NCBI GenBank assembly: GCA_934167365.1
Contig: CAKPKU010000001.1
Coordinates: forward strand, 17,525-81,524
DNA from: an uncultured Clostridia bacterium
GTDB lineage: Bacteria > Bacillota > Clostridia > TANB77 > CAG-508
Length of the DNA: 64,000 nt
Direction of reading: 5' to 3'
Position 1 is the first letter of the stretch, and the number at the start of each line of letters is the position of its first letter. The notes below the pieces were generated by a model that did not search any database, was not told the origin of the DNA, and saw nothing but the letters and a program-made list of their open reading frames with translations. Made by a program: the position numbers and the translations under genes. Shown here one piece after another: positions 1 to 8,526 of the stretch.

Positions 1-317
1 TCTTCTTCTGCTGAAGTAGATGTTACTGGTAATGCTACATTTGCTTTATTGGCTAACACTTCTACTGCTTCTCTAAAACCTATGTTTTCAACTTTACTTA
101 TAAAATGGAAAACGTTTCCGCCTACTCCACAGCCGAAACAATGAAAAATTTGTTTATCTGGTGATACTGCAAATGATGCAGATTTTTCATTATGAAAAGG
201 GCATAACCCAAAATAGCTTCTACCACTTCTTTTTAATGATACATATTGTGAAACTACATCTACAATATCATTTTTACTTTTGATTTCTTCTATAAGTTCA
301 TCACTATATCGCACCAT
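1..317 (-). CDS. dnaG: DNA primase, N-terminal part (cut by window edge)
   Basis: The reading frame opens at an ATG at 317 and runs off the left edge, so only about the first 105 residues are visible. They start MVRYSDELIEEI and contain the CHC2 zinc-binding module of bacterial primases, with CPFHNEK near residue 38, the DKQIFHCFGCG segment that completes the Cys-His-Cys-Cys zinc site, and GGNVFHFI after it. This domain recognises template DNA while the TOPRIM and helicase-binding domains, not visible here, make and hand over RNA primers at the replication fork. A GGAAAGGTAGG ribosome binding stretch precedes the ATG. Identification is by family motifs; nothing looks abnormal. Confidence 0.95.
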   Translation of the reverse strand, partial: MVRYSDELIEEIKSKNDIVDVVSQYVSLKRSGRSYFGLCPFHNEKSASFAVSPDKQIFHCFGCGVGGNVFHFISKVENIGFREAVEVLANKANVALPVTSTSAEE

Positions 318-393
318 CTAAACCTACCTTTCCTTCATTGTTATATTATATAATTCGACACAAATGCTGGAAATCCTTTTTACATTTACATAA

Positions 394-541
394 TTTCTAA
401 ACTTTTTTCTTTTTTTAGAAACTTGGGACACATATGAATTTTTGTTTTTTATTCATGTGTGTCCCTAATTCCCAAAAATAGGAAAATAGATATTTCTATT
501 TTCCATATACTAATCTTATGGGATAATCTGTTTTTCAGATT
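394..541. repeat. Cluster of four small inverted repeats
   Basis: Four separate hairpin-forming palindromes lie in 150 bases between the carD-like gene and dnaG: tttctaaa/tttagaaa (394-401 and 414-421), a 15-bp pair with one G-T mismatch (425-439 and 451-465, core GGGACACA), ggaaaataga/tctattttcc (481-490 and 495-504) and aatctg/cagatt (525-530 and 536-541). The third is a likely terminator and is listed separately. The function of the others is unknown. Confidence 0.6.
474..504 (-). terminator. Probable terminator of the carD-like gene
   Basis: A perfect 10-bp stem with a 4-base loop (481-504) is followed on the minus strand by TATTTTT, just past the carD-like stop codon. This fits a rho-independent terminator, though the stem is AT-rich. 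Confidence 0.5.
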
Positions 542-554
542 TCACCTAGTTAAT

Positions 555-1142
555 TTAATCTTGTGATGTTCCTGTACTTTCTGATGTGAATGGTATAAAT
601 TTATTTACTATATTGTTTGTGCTTATTTCATTTTCTATACCTTCATTTGCCCTATTTTCTTTGAATGATACATCAATTTTATTATCTACTAACTTTTGCA
701 TTTCTGTGTCTGTTGCATTTTCTACTAATACTAATTCACTTACTAATATTTGTTTAGCGTGATTTAACATTTTCTTTTCTCCAGTAGATAGTCCTTTTTC
801 TTTTTGTTTAAAGCTTAAATTTCTAACAACATCTGCTACTTCGTATATATCTCCACTTTTCATTTTTTCCATGTTATCTCTATATCTTTTATTCCAATTA
901 TCTGACATTTCAGTTTCATCATTTTCAAGTATACAAAATACTTTTTCAACATCATCTTTAGATATTATATTTCTTAATCCTTGATTTGTTGCTTGATTAC
1001 TTGGTACCATTACCTTTACCCCGCCAGGCATCAACATATTTATATATTCTACCTCTTCATCTAAAATGTTTTTCTTATCTATTGAATCTATCGTACCTGC
1101 TCCATACATTGGGTATACGACCTTATCCCCTACATTGAACAT
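555..1142 (-). CDS. CarD/CdnL-type transcription factor
   Basis: The protein of about 195 residues starts MFNVGDKVVYPMYGAGTI, the classical N-terminal CarD_TRCF Tudor-like fold that binds the RNA polymerase beta subunit. The rest is a helical region (about residues 70-150), as in CdnL/CarD proteins that stabilise promoter open complexes, followed by a low-complexity tail. I place the start at the ATG at 1142: the AGGAG motif ends nine bases upstream of it, whereas the in-frame TTG at 1151 directly abuts the AGGAG and is too close. Known CarD members control rRNA promoters and stress responses; that role here is inferred. The gene stands alone between two terminators. Confidence 0.85.
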   Translation of the reverse strand: MFNVGDKVVYPMYGAGTIDSIDKKNILDEEVEYINMLMPGGVKVMVPSNQATNQGLRNIISKDDVEKVFCILENDETEMSDNWNKRYRDNMEKMKSGDIYEVADVVRNLSFKQKEKGLSTGEKKMLNHAKQILVSELVLVENATDTEMQKLVDNKIDVSFKENRANEGIENEISTNNIVNKFIPFTSESTGTSQD

Positions 1143-1226
1143 GTAAGTCAACTCCTTCCATTGCTTATTTTATTGAAGTTAATAAAGGTATCGTTCTTTT
1201 TCAACTACATTTATTATTATACAACA

Positions 1227-1260
1227 AAAGATGGCAAAAGTCAAAGCATTTGCCATCTTT
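1227..1260 (-). terminator. Terminator downstream of dut
   Basis: A perfect 12-bp stem (aaagatggcaaa 1227-1238, tttgccatcttt 1249-1260) with a 10-base loop lies just past the dut stop. U-rich sequence follows on both strands, so it could work in either direction. Confidence 0.75.
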
Positions 1261-1349
1261 TTTATTTTATGTAATATCTGTTTTTTATTGGTATTTTGGC
1301 TTTTTTCGTGAATAAAATTTTTTTAATTTAATTATATTATGTAAAAGTT

Positions 1350-1811
1350 TTATTTACTTGTTGACCCAAATCCTCCAACTCTATTTCCTTCTGCTTTATC
1401 ATCATCTACTATTCCATATTGCATGAATATTGCTTGTCCTATTACATCACCTTTTTTTATTTCTATATCATTTTCAAAAAAATTATAAAATGCAAACATT
1501 ATTGCTCCATCATTATCTGGATTTCCATAATAGTCGGCGTCAACTATTCCCACGCTATTTGCTAATATTAGACCTTTTTTTCCTGGGTTTGAACTTCTAT
1601 TGCAAAGCATTAAGTATTCATTGTTTTGCATATATGCCTTTAATCCTGTTTTTACTAGTACTGGTTTTTGTCCTGGTTTAAATGCTGGTATTATACAGTC
1701 TTCTACTGCTTCAATATCATATCCTGCTGAAAACTTTGTTTTTCTCTCTGGCAAATTAATTCCTTGATTTTCAAACCCTTTTGCTATTTCAAATCCTCTT
1801 TTTTTATCCAT
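1350..1811 (-). CDS. dut: dUTP diphosphatase (trimeric dUTPase)
   Basis: This 153-residue protein hydrolyses dUTP to dUMP and pyrophosphate, keeping uracil out of DNA and feeding dTMP synthesis. All five trimeric dUTPase motifs are visible: SAGYDI (residues 28-33), NRSSNP (71-76, a variant of the usual GRSS/PRSG), VGIVDADYYGN (87-97, with the catalytic Asp), IGQAIF (124-129) and RVGGFGST (144-151, the C-terminal lid). Length is typical of the family. An ATAGGAGG site lies eight bases before the ATG, and a good promoter precedes it. The variation in motif 2 is mild and does not suggest loss of function. Confidence 0.93.
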   Translation of the reverse strand: MDKKRGFEIAKGFENQGINLPERKTKFSAGYDIEAVEDCIIPAFKPGQKPVLVKTGLKAYMQNNEYLMLCNRSSNPGKKGLILANSVGIVDADYYGNPDNDGAIMFAFYNFFENDIEIKKGDVIGQAIFMQYGIVDDDKAEGNRVGGFGSTSK

Positions 1812-1842
1812 TTTGTTTTCCTCCTATCTTTTTATCTTCATT

Positions 1843-1871
1843 ATTATATTATCCAATTTGCTTTTTTTCAA
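1843..1871 (-). promoter_or_regulatory. Predicted sigma-A promoter of dut
   Basis: On the minus strand TTGAAA (1866-1871) and a perfect TATAAT (1843-1848) are separated by 17 bases, about 35 bases before the dut start codon. Confidence 0.6.
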
Positions 1872-1978
1872 CTTTTTATATTTAAATTTAATAAATAATA
1901 TTCCTAAATAAGCTTTCTATTGATTTAATTATTAAAATGCTCTTAACTTAATTACTTTCTTTTATAAAAAATATTGTT

Positions 1979-3247
1979 TTAATATGTTCCTCTTGCATTT
2001 GATACACCTAGATATGTACATGGATTTACTTGATTATACATATTATTTAAACATACTTCAAAATGTAAATGTGCTCCTTCTGCTGCGCCTGTTGCTCCTG
2101 CGTACATAATAACTGTATCAGTTGTTACCTTTGTACCGACCGAAATTCCTGATGCTATTGAACTAGCATGAGCATATCTTGTATATAATGCTTTACCATT
2201 ACTATCAGTTCCATGATAAATTACTACATAAAGACCCCATCCGCCACCATAGCCTTTATTGTTTACATATACTACTGTTCCACTTTTTGCTGGGTAAATT
2301 GGTGTTCCTGATGGTGCATAAATATCTAGTCCTTTATGAGCTGTTCCTATATATCCTGAAGTATCACTTCTGCCTCCTGGAGCATATATTGAATTTATTT
2401 TGTGAGTAATTCTTGTTGGCCATGACATACTACCTGATGTTGTAGGTGATACATTTGAATCAGACGTTGGTTTATTTGTATTATTTGTTGTATTATTTTC
2501 TTTGTTATTTGAATTTGATTCATTTTTCTTTTTATTAAGCCCTTCTAGCTCTTTCTTTTTACGCTCTTCTTCTATTCTCTTTTGCTCTTTTTTTACTACT
2601 TCATTTATTCTTGCTAACTCATTTTCTTTTTCTTCTATATTTCTTTGTGCTACTTGTTCTTCTTCTGACAATAGTTTTACTTTATTTTCTCGCTCTTGTT
2701 TTGTTTTTTCTAGTTTTGATTTATCTTCAGTTATTTTATTTTTAGAATCTTCTAGCTCTTGTTTTTCAAGCTCTAGTTGTTCTTTACCTTGTTTGACTTC
2801 TTCTATTAAATTATTGTCATATTCAACTATTTGTTTTATAGTTTCATAATTTGAAATGAAGTTAACAATTCCACCTGATAATAAAGCATCTAAATATGTC
2901 ATTTTTCCATTCATATATGATATAACTAAACGCTCTTCTAATAATTTTTCTTTTTCGTCTAGATCTTTTTGTTGTAATTTTATTGTGTCATCTAGTTTTT
3001 CTATTTTGTCATTTAAATCACTTAAATTTGCTTGTACTTCTGATATAGACTCATTTAGATTTGAAACCTCTTCTTGAACACTTTTCTTTTCATTTTGAAG
3101 ATTTTTTAAATCTTCTTCTGCCGACTTTTTTTCCTCATTTTTTTCTTTTTGTTGAGACTGATAATCTGAAATTGTTGTTGCCAATGTCGAAAACTGTAAT
3201 GATGAAAATATAATAATTAATATAACAATAAATAACCTTTTTTTCAT
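1979..3247 (-). CDS. Secreted coiled-coil murein hydrolase, M23 peptidase (PcsB/EnvC-like)
   Basis: A 422-residue exported protein. Residues 1-23 form a signal peptide (charged MKKR, hydrophobic core, cut near TLATT). Residues 25-250 are almost entirely Lys/Glu/Gln heptads, the long coiled coil typical of EnvC/PcsB-type proteins that FtsEX regulates at the division site. A Ser/Thr/Asn-rich linker follows, then a C-terminal LytM/M23 domain with the zinc ligands of HKGLDI and HLHFEV. The domain would cleave peptide cross-links of peptidoglycan. A TTGTAA-N17-TATAAT promoter lies upstream. The division role is inferred from architecture; no ftsE or ftsX is in the window. Confidence 0.9.
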   Translation of the reverse strand: MKKRLFIVILIIIFSSLQFSTLATTISDYQSQQKEKNEEKKSAEEDLKNLQNEKKSVQEEVSNLNESISEVQANLSDLNDKIEKLDDTIKLQQKDLDEKEKLLEERLVISYMNGKMTYLDALLSGGIVNFISNYETIKQIVEYDNNLIEEVKQGKEQLELEKQELEDSKNKITEDKSKLEKTKQERENKVKLLSEEEQVAQRNIEEKENELARINEVVKKEQKRIEEERKKKELEGLNKKKNESNSNNKENNTTNNTNKPTSDSNVSPTTSGSMSWPTRITHKINSIYAPGGRSDTSGYIGTAHKGLDIYAPSGTPIYPAKSGTVVYVNNKGYGGGWGLYVVIYHGTDSNGKALYTRYAHASSIASGISVGTKVTTDTVIMYAGATGAAEGAHLHFEVCLNNMYNQVNPCTYLGVSNARGTY

Positions 3248-3281
3248 TTTTACTCCTTCTTATGTGTTTTTTTACAGTTAT

Positions 3282-3310
3282 ATTATAAAATATGATTCTT
3301 TTTTTTACAA
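3282..3310 (-). promoter_or_regulatory. Predicted promoter of the M23 peptidase gene
   Basis: TTGTAA (3305-3310) and TATAAT (3282-3287) on the minus strand with a 17-base spacer, about 35 bases upstream of the start codon. Confidence 0.55.
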
Positions 3311-3423
3311 TAATAAACATTCTTTTTATAAAAAAATTTCCTATTATAAATAGCAAATAAATTTACATTAAACTATTCATATATAAAAATTGCATAATAT
3401 ATATCTTACAATATTTGCTATGC

Positions 3424-3455
3424 AAAAAAACAACAATTACATTTTGTAATTGTTG
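3424..3455 (-). terminator. Strong rho-independent terminator
   Basis: A perfect 11-bp stem with a 3-base loop (caacaattaca/tgtaattgttg) is followed on the minus strand by seven T residues, directly after the stop of the small membrane protein gene. Confidence 0.85.
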
Positions 3456-3465
3456 GTAATCCATT

Positions 3466-3798
3466 TTATTTTTTTGATTCTTGTTCCATCAAAGCTTTCA
3501 CCTGTTCTGTATCAATCTCCATTGTGTCCTGATAATATATTTCGTCATTTTGATTTTTGTTTCTTGATTGCTTATCACTTTTTTTCAGTATAATCTTTCT
3601 GATATTTACTATTATAGAAATTGCAATTGCCAAATACAAAAATATTACCACCATATCATTTATATTGGCAATCATCTCATCTGTTATGTCATGTCTTTCA
3701 AAAAATTCGGATATTAATTTTGTTTCTTCTATGTATTTAATACCCTTATATACATAGTAATTTACAGTCCGAAAAATTTCGTGTATATTTTTTAACAT
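3466..3798 (-). CDS. Small single-pass membrane protein, function unknown
   Basis: About 110 residues, starting MLKNIHEIF. One clear membrane segment (MVVIFLYLAIAISIIVNI) sits near the middle. A short amphipathic region precedes it and a basic then acidic hydrophilic tail follows, ending EQVKALMEQESKK. I recognise no domain. An upstream in-frame TTG at 3825 would add nine residues, but it lies before the GAAGGAG motif, so the ATG at 3798 fits better, though its spacing from GGAG (11 bases) is longish. The gene follows the flippase gene on the same strand with an 83-base gap and ends at a strong terminator, so it may be cotranscribed with the flippase. Confidence 0.65.
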   Translation of the reverse strand: MLKNIHEIFRTVNYYVYKGIKYIEETKLISEFFERHDITDEMIANINDMVVIFLYLAIAISIIVNIRKIILKKSDKQSRNKNQNDEIYYQDTMEIDTEQVKALMEQESKK

Positions 3799-3881
3799 AA
3801 CATTACACTCTCCTTCAAAAAACAAATGAATTTATAAATTTACTATATTATATATTAACTGTAATTTTACATAAAGTCAAC

Positions 3882-5276
3882 CTATTTTTTTATTTTAATC
3901 TTATTGGTAACCATTTGTATTATGTCTTTATTCATTAATACAGCATATATTACTGCAAATATTAATGCCATTATTTGAAATACTGTATTATTTGAATAGT
4001 ATGATATAAATACAACAATAGTAATTAGTGCCGAAATTATTAAGTCTTTTGAATGCGCAAAATTAGCTAGTTTTTTTATTTTATATTTTCTATATACATA
4101 TAAAAATATTGATGATACTAATGTAGAAATTGCTGCTGCATATATTCCGATAAACTTTATAAATATAAGGTTTATTACTAAATTTATTACTGCTGAAATA
4201 AGTGTTGTTGTTCCTATTATTTTTGTTCTTTTATATGCACTAAATATACCACCATAAAAACTTGCCATATTTGAAAAGTATACTGAAAACACTAAAATTG
4301 GAATATATAAATATGACTCTTTATATCCTCCTTTAATTAAAATATTAAATATAAATGGAACAACAGCTATTACTCCTATTGTTGCCGAATATACTATATT
4401 TTTCAATGATAAATAAATTTTATTGTAATATCTTTCACTATTTTCTTCATGTAATGCTTTAGCTGCTGATTCTTTCCACGCTATTGCAAAGTAATTATAT
4501 ACTGTATTTATTATAGTTGGAAATTTATTTGATATAGCATATATACCATTACTTGCCGTTCCTAATATAGATGATATTACTACTCTATCTGATAAGTTTA
4601 TAATTGTCCATGATAAGCTGTGTGGGATTAATGGAATAGAATATGCTAACATTTCTTTCATTAAACTTTTATTTACAGTTTTTATATCAATAAATTCTTT
4701 TAAATTAACTCTTATTGATAAAAATATAACCATAACCAAGTTTGCAATTATTACAGATAATAATAGTCCATCAACTTTTAAATCAGTTCCACATATTAAT
4801 ACTATATTTAGTGTTATTGTAAGTATACTTAATATAAAATTTGATAATGAATATAATTTTATTTTTCCTAAACCTCTTACTAATGCATTCATAAGTGCCA
4901 TTAGTACAACAGCTATAACATATGGTATAAATAGTTTTGTTGTATTGATTTTGAAAATTTTTATAACTAGAAAAATTATAACACATGCTATGAATAACAT
5001 TGTTAAAATTGTTAATACCGTTTGTGTAATTATAGACTTTTCTTCGCGCTTATTTTTAGCATCAATTAAAAATCTAAACATTGATTCTTCTAGTGTTAAT
5101 GTTATAAATGGTGTTATAAATGTAATTATTGTTATGATAAGATCATAACTCCCGTATTGTTCAGTAGTCAATTTTGCAGTATATAATGATACTAATAAAA
5201 AAGATACAATTTGAGTACTGAATTTTCCTATTGCAATTATAAATGTGTTTTTAATTAATTCTTTTTCTTGCTTCAT
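3882..5276 (-). CDS. Polysaccharide flippase, MOP/MATE superfamily (Wzx-like)
   Basis: A 464-residue integral membrane protein with about 12-14 hydrophobic segments, opening with the amphipathic start and first helix typical of polysaccharide-biosynthesis flippases (NTFIIAIGKFSTQIVSFLLV, then TTEQYGSYDLI). This family moves undecaprenyl-linked oligosaccharides or lipid II-like precursors across the membrane. The substrate cannot be read from sequence. The ribosome binding signal is weak: the nearest AAGGAGG lies about 23 bases upstream of the ATG. No polymerase (Wzy-like) lies next to it. It could serve another locus, since the main glycan cluster in this window has its own ABC exporter. Confidence 0.85.
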   Translation of the reverse strand: MKQEKELIKNTFIIAIGKFSTQIVSFLLVSLYTAKLTTEQYGSYDLIITIITFITPFITLTLEESMFRFLIDAKNKREEKSIITQTVLTILTMLFIACVIIFLVIKIFKINTTKLFIPYVIAVVLMALMNALVRGLGKIKLYSLSNFILSILTITLNIVLICGTDLKVDGLLLSVIIANLVMVIFLSIRVNLKEFIDIKTVNKSLMKEMLAYSIPLIPHSLSWTIINLSDRVVISSILGTASNGIYAISNKFPTIINTVYNYFAIAWKESAAKALHEENSERYYNKIYLSLKNIVYSATIGVIAVVPFIFNILIKGGYKESYLYIPILVFSVYFSNMASFYGGIFSAYKRTKIIGTTTLISAVINLVINLIFIKFIGIYAAAISTLVSSIFLYVYRKYKIKKLANFAHSKDLIISALITIVVFISYYSNNTVFQIMALIFAVIYAVLMNKDIIQMVTNKIKIKK

Positions 5277-5436
5277 ATTATTATAGGTTAAACCCCTTGC
5301 CTCCTTAAAAATTAATAACTATATAAAATACTATCACAATACTAATTAAATTACAACATAAGACTCCTTAAATATTGTATATACGTACATAAATTATTAG
5401 ACTAATTTTTAAGTTATATTTTATTTATTGTAATTG

Positions 5437-5464
5437 TTGAAAAAAAAATATTTTTATGTAATAA
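5437..5464 (+). promoter_or_regulatory. Possible promoter of the plus-strand secreted protein gene
   Basis: TTGAAA (5437-5442) is followed after 16 bases by TAATAA (5459-5464), 35 bases before the ATG; an AAAGGAGG ribosome binding site lies between. The -10 element is a poor match. Confidence 0.35.
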
Positions 5465-5499
5465 TTAATACATAAAAAAATTAAAAGGAGGATTTTTAT

Positions 5500-7353
5500 A
5501 TGAAAAAGGCAATTATTATAATTGTTTGCGTACTTGTAATACTTGGTGGTGTGTTTGCTTCATTATTCTTTTTTACAGATGTACTTAATTTTATGAAACC
5601 AGCAAATACTAACTTCGCATTACAAGCAAAAAAATTATTAGGAACAGAAAAGGAAAGTAGTTATTCAGACTATGAAAAATTTTTAAATAATCTAAAATCT
5701 TCAACTGGTTCTACAACTGCAAATTTAGATATTAGTATGAATATGAACTTACCTACATCAGTACTTGACAAGAGCACACAAAAAACAATTAGTTCATCAA
5801 AACTTAATTTATCTACAAGTTATGATGCGGACAAAAAGACAACATCTGCTATTGCAAAACTAAAATATAACAACAAGGATTCTATATCTATTGAGGCTGT
5901 AGCTAAGGATCAATCTGTTAGCATTAGAAGCTCTGATATATATGATAAATATTTAACATTTGATTTATCAAAATATGAAGAATTCTGCAAAAAAAATAAT
6001 ATTGATATTGATAAAGATGATTTAGACTCTATTAATGCTTATAAGAATCTTAGCAATGTTGATTCTTCAAGCTTACTATATGATTTATTTTATGTATCAG
6101 AAAAAGATTATAAAAGTTTTAATAAAACATATGGTAACCTAGAAAATCTTATAGATAAAAAAGCTTATACAAGCAAAAAAAATCAAAAGATTTCAGTAAA
6201 TGGTGAGGATATAAAAACTACTGCATATTCATTGACATTAACAGGTGAAGATGGATATGATTTCTTAACAAAATTTATAGAATTAATAAAAAATGACAGC
6301 ACTCTAAAAAGTTTAATTGTTAGTAAATTTGATATATTAAAAAAATATTCAAATTCAATAGCTGAAGCAACTGGCGAAACATCTTCAGATTTATCAGATT
6401 TAAGCGAATCAGATATCGAAAAATATTTAGATGAAATTTTGAAATCTTTAAAAGATTCTAAAGATGATTTTTCTAATATAGAAAAATGTTTAAGATTAAC
6501 TATATATTCAAAAAAAGATAATCCAGTTAAATTTGAAGTTTCTATATTAAATGATAAAAAAGATGATGATGGAAGTATTATTTTTACTGAAGAATTAGCT
6601 GATGGAAAAAATATATATACATTAGATATTGAAAAAATTGCTAAAGTTATGGGAGCAACATCTAACACTTCTAGCTATGCTCGTTCATCAACAGATATTT
6701 CTACTATTGCATCAACATATTCAAAACTTATAATTACTGATGAATATGAGGCTAGTGATGATTCTAGAAAAGGTACTGCTACAATATCTGTAAAACCATC
6801 TGGAAGCTCAAAACAAGATTTGATGACAATTGAATATGATTTTATAAATTCAAGCTCTGAATTCAAATCTAATCTATCAGTTTCATTATCTTCTTCTTTA
6901 GCATCTATGGCTTCACTTGCAGGTGTTTCAGGACTTGATAAAGCTAAATTAGATTATACATATCATGTAACAGGACTAAATTCTGATAAACAAGATATAA
7001 AATTTTCTATTAATGGAAATCTATCATCTTACTCTATTAATTTAGATATTTCAGGAACGATTTCAAATAAAGCAGATATTCCAGAAATTAGCTCTTCAAA
7101 TTCAGTAGATGTATTGTCAATGACTTTAGAGGAATTACAACCAATTTATACTGATGTTATTAATTCAGCAGCAGATAAATTACCAGCAAAATTATCTGAC
7201 TTTGGTTTCAAAATTACTAAAGCTGATATTTTACAACTTTTACCAAATAATACTCAAACTCCAACACAAGAAGTAACACCAGATACACAATCAACAACTC
7301 AAGAAATGATCGATACTACTAATCCAGTAGTAACAGAAGAGCCTGCTGCTTAA
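5500..7353 (+). CDS. Large membrane-anchored extracytoplasmic protein, function unknown
   Basis: A 617-residue protein with one N-terminal hydrophobic helix (residues 4-27, no lipobox cysteine) and a long Ser/Lys/Asp-rich exterior part. It ends in a Thr/Gln/Pro-rich tail (QTPTQEVTPDTQSTTQEM) that looks like a wall-spanning or flexible linker, although no LPXTG signal is present. I recognise no enzymatic motif. The stretch around residues 230-265 (AYSLTLTGEDGYDFL) resembles a segment of the protein encoded at 50391-51755, so the two appear to be paralogues. It is one of few plus-strand genes, with a strong AAAAGGAGG site and a shared downstream terminator. Roles in envelope integrity or adhesion are guesses. 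Confidence 0.7.
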   Translation: MKKAIIIIVCVLVILGGVFASLFFFTDVLNFMKPANTNFALQAKKLLGTEKESSYSDYEKFLNNLKSSTGSTTANLDISMNMNLPTSVLDKSTQKTISSSKLNLSTSYDADKKTTSAIAKLKYNNKDSISIEAVAKDQSVSIRSSDIYDKYLTFDLSKYEEFCKKNNIDIDKDDLDSINAYKNLSNVDSSSLLYDLFYVSEKDYKSFNKTYGNLENLIDKKAYTSKKNQKISVNGEDIKTTAYSLTLTGEDGYDFLTKFIELIKNDSTLKSLIVSKFDILKKYSNSIAEATGETSSDLSDLSESDIEKYLDEILKSLKDSKDDFSNIEKCLRLTIYSKKDNPVKFEVSILNDKKDDDGSIIFTEELADGKNIYTLDIEKIAKVMGATSNTSSYARSSTDISTIASTYSKLIITDEYEASDDSRKGTATISVKPSGSSKQDLMTIEYDFINSSSEFKSNLSVSLSSSLASMASLAGVSGLDKAKLDYTYHVTGLNSDKQDIKFSINGNLSSYSINLDISGTISNKADIPEISSSNSVDVLSMTLEELQPIYTDVINSAADKLPAKLSDFGFKITKADILQLLPNNTQTPTQEVTPDTQSTTQEMIDTTNPVVTEEPAA

Positions 7354-7362
7354 AAAGATAAA

Positions 7363-7400
7363 AAATTAGAAGTTATTTGCATAACTTCTAATTTTTTTTA
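7363..7400. terminator. Bidirectional terminator between convergent genes
   Basis: A perfect 14-bp stem (aaattagaagttat/ataacttctaattt) with a 4-base loop, followed by T-runs on both strands. It ends the plus-strand secreted protein gene and the minus-strand glycosyltransferase, whose stop codon lies inside the hairpin. Confidence 0.85.
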
Positions 7401-8338
7401 TTTTCTTCACGAATTCCATTATATTCTTTTATAAAATATAATGGTCTGTTTTTAGTTTCATTGAATATTCTGCCTAAATATTCTCCCATTATTCCAAATA
7501 ACATTATTTGTATTCCCGAAAAAAATAATACTAATAATATTATTGCTTGAAATGCTTGTACTGCTATATTTTGTGTAATACATTTTATTATTACATATAT
7601 ACAGTATATAATTAATGCTAAAAATGTGGGAATTGCTAAATATGTTGATAATCTTAATGGTGATGTTGTAAATGATGTTATTCCATCAATTGCTAAATCA
7701 ATAAGTTTTTTATAGTTCCATTTTGTTTTTCCTGCAATTCGCGGATCACGATCAAACAATACTTCTTTTTTATTATATCCTATCCAACTAAACATACTTT
7801 TTGAACACCTTTGTGTTTCTCGTAATTGTTTTAAGGCATTTACACATCTTCTATCTAATAATCTGAAGTCTCCTGTGTCTTTTTGTATTTCTACTCTTGT
7901 TAGGCTTTGTAATACTTTGTAATACATTTTTGATGTAAATTTTTTTAAGAATGTTTCTCCTCTTCTTGACTTTCTTCTTGCATATACATCATCATAACCT
8001 TCCTCCCAATATTTTATCAGCTCTGGTATTAGCTCTGGAGGATCTTGTAAATCTGCATCTATAAATATTACGCAATCGCCTTTTGCATAATCTAAACCTG
8101 CTATCATGGCTATTTCTTTTCCATAGTTTCTTGAAAAATCTACATAACTTACTCTTGTATCATTAGATCTTAATTTTTTTATTATTTCTAGTGTATTATC
8201 TTTGCTGCCATCATTTATGAATAGCATTTCAAAATCATAATTGCTTAAATTAGATATTACTTTATTTAATCTGTCATATAATAAAGGTAGTGACTCTTCT
8301 TCATTATATGCTGGTATTATTATTGATACTTTTTTCAT
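7388..8338 (-). CDS. Membrane glycosyltransferase family 2, GtrB/DPM1-like
   Basis: A 316-residue GT-A enzyme: N-terminal nucleotide-sugar site (IIIPAYNEEESL, FINDGSKDNT), metal-binding IDADLQDPPE near residue 95, then two C-terminal transmembrane helices (about 230-255 and 265-290) and the signature IMGEYLGRIFNETKNRPLY. This is the undecaprenyl-phosphate glucosyltransferase (GtrB/CsbB) architecture: it would charge undecaprenyl phosphate with a sugar on the cytoplasmic face for later transfer outside. No flippase of the GtrA type is adjacent; one lies at 16720, beside a second GtrB-like enzyme. The sugar is unknown. An AAAAGGAGA site precedes the ATG. Confidence 0.88.
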   Translation of the reverse strand: MKKVSIIIPAYNEEESLPLLYDRLNKVISNLSNYDFEMLFINDGSKDNTLEIIKKLRSNDTRVSYVDFSRNYGKEIAMIAGLDYAKGDCVIFIDADLQDPPELIPELIKYWEEGYDDVYARRKSRRGETFLKKFTSKMYYKVLQSLTRVEIQKDTGDFRLLDRRCVNALKQLRETQRCSKSMFSWIGYNKKEVLFDRDPRIAGKTKWNYKKLIDLAIDGITSFTTSPLRLSTYLAIPTFLALIIYCIYVIIKCITQNIAVQAFQAIILLVLFFSGIQIMLFGIMGEYLGRIFNETKNRPLYFIKEYNGIREENKKN

Positions 8339-8488
8339 ATTTTTGTCTCCTTTTTATCAGATGTGTATATGATAACATATTATAACGAGTTATTCAAACA
8401 TTTTATTAATTTTAGTTTTATATTTATAAGTTAATTGCTTTAGATTTCTATTTTTGAAATATTAGTTTACCTGTTTATATAATAAAAT

Positions 8489-8518
8489 ACACAATACATT
8501 GTTATTAATGTATTGTGT
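8489..8518 (-). terminator. Terminator of galE
   Basis: A 12-bp perfect stem (acacaatacatt/aatgtattgtgt) with a 6-base loop just past the galE stop; TATTTTATTATA follows on the minus strand. Confidence 0.75.
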
Positions 8519-8526
8519 GCTTCTTA

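Noticed and set aside
2502..2849. Plus-strand open frame rich in Ser and Phe opposite the M23 peptidase gene
   Set aside because: It is the antisense of the Lys/Glu coiled-coil codons and has no ribosome binding site or family similarity. Other plus-strand frames opposite minus-strand genes were dismissed in the same way.
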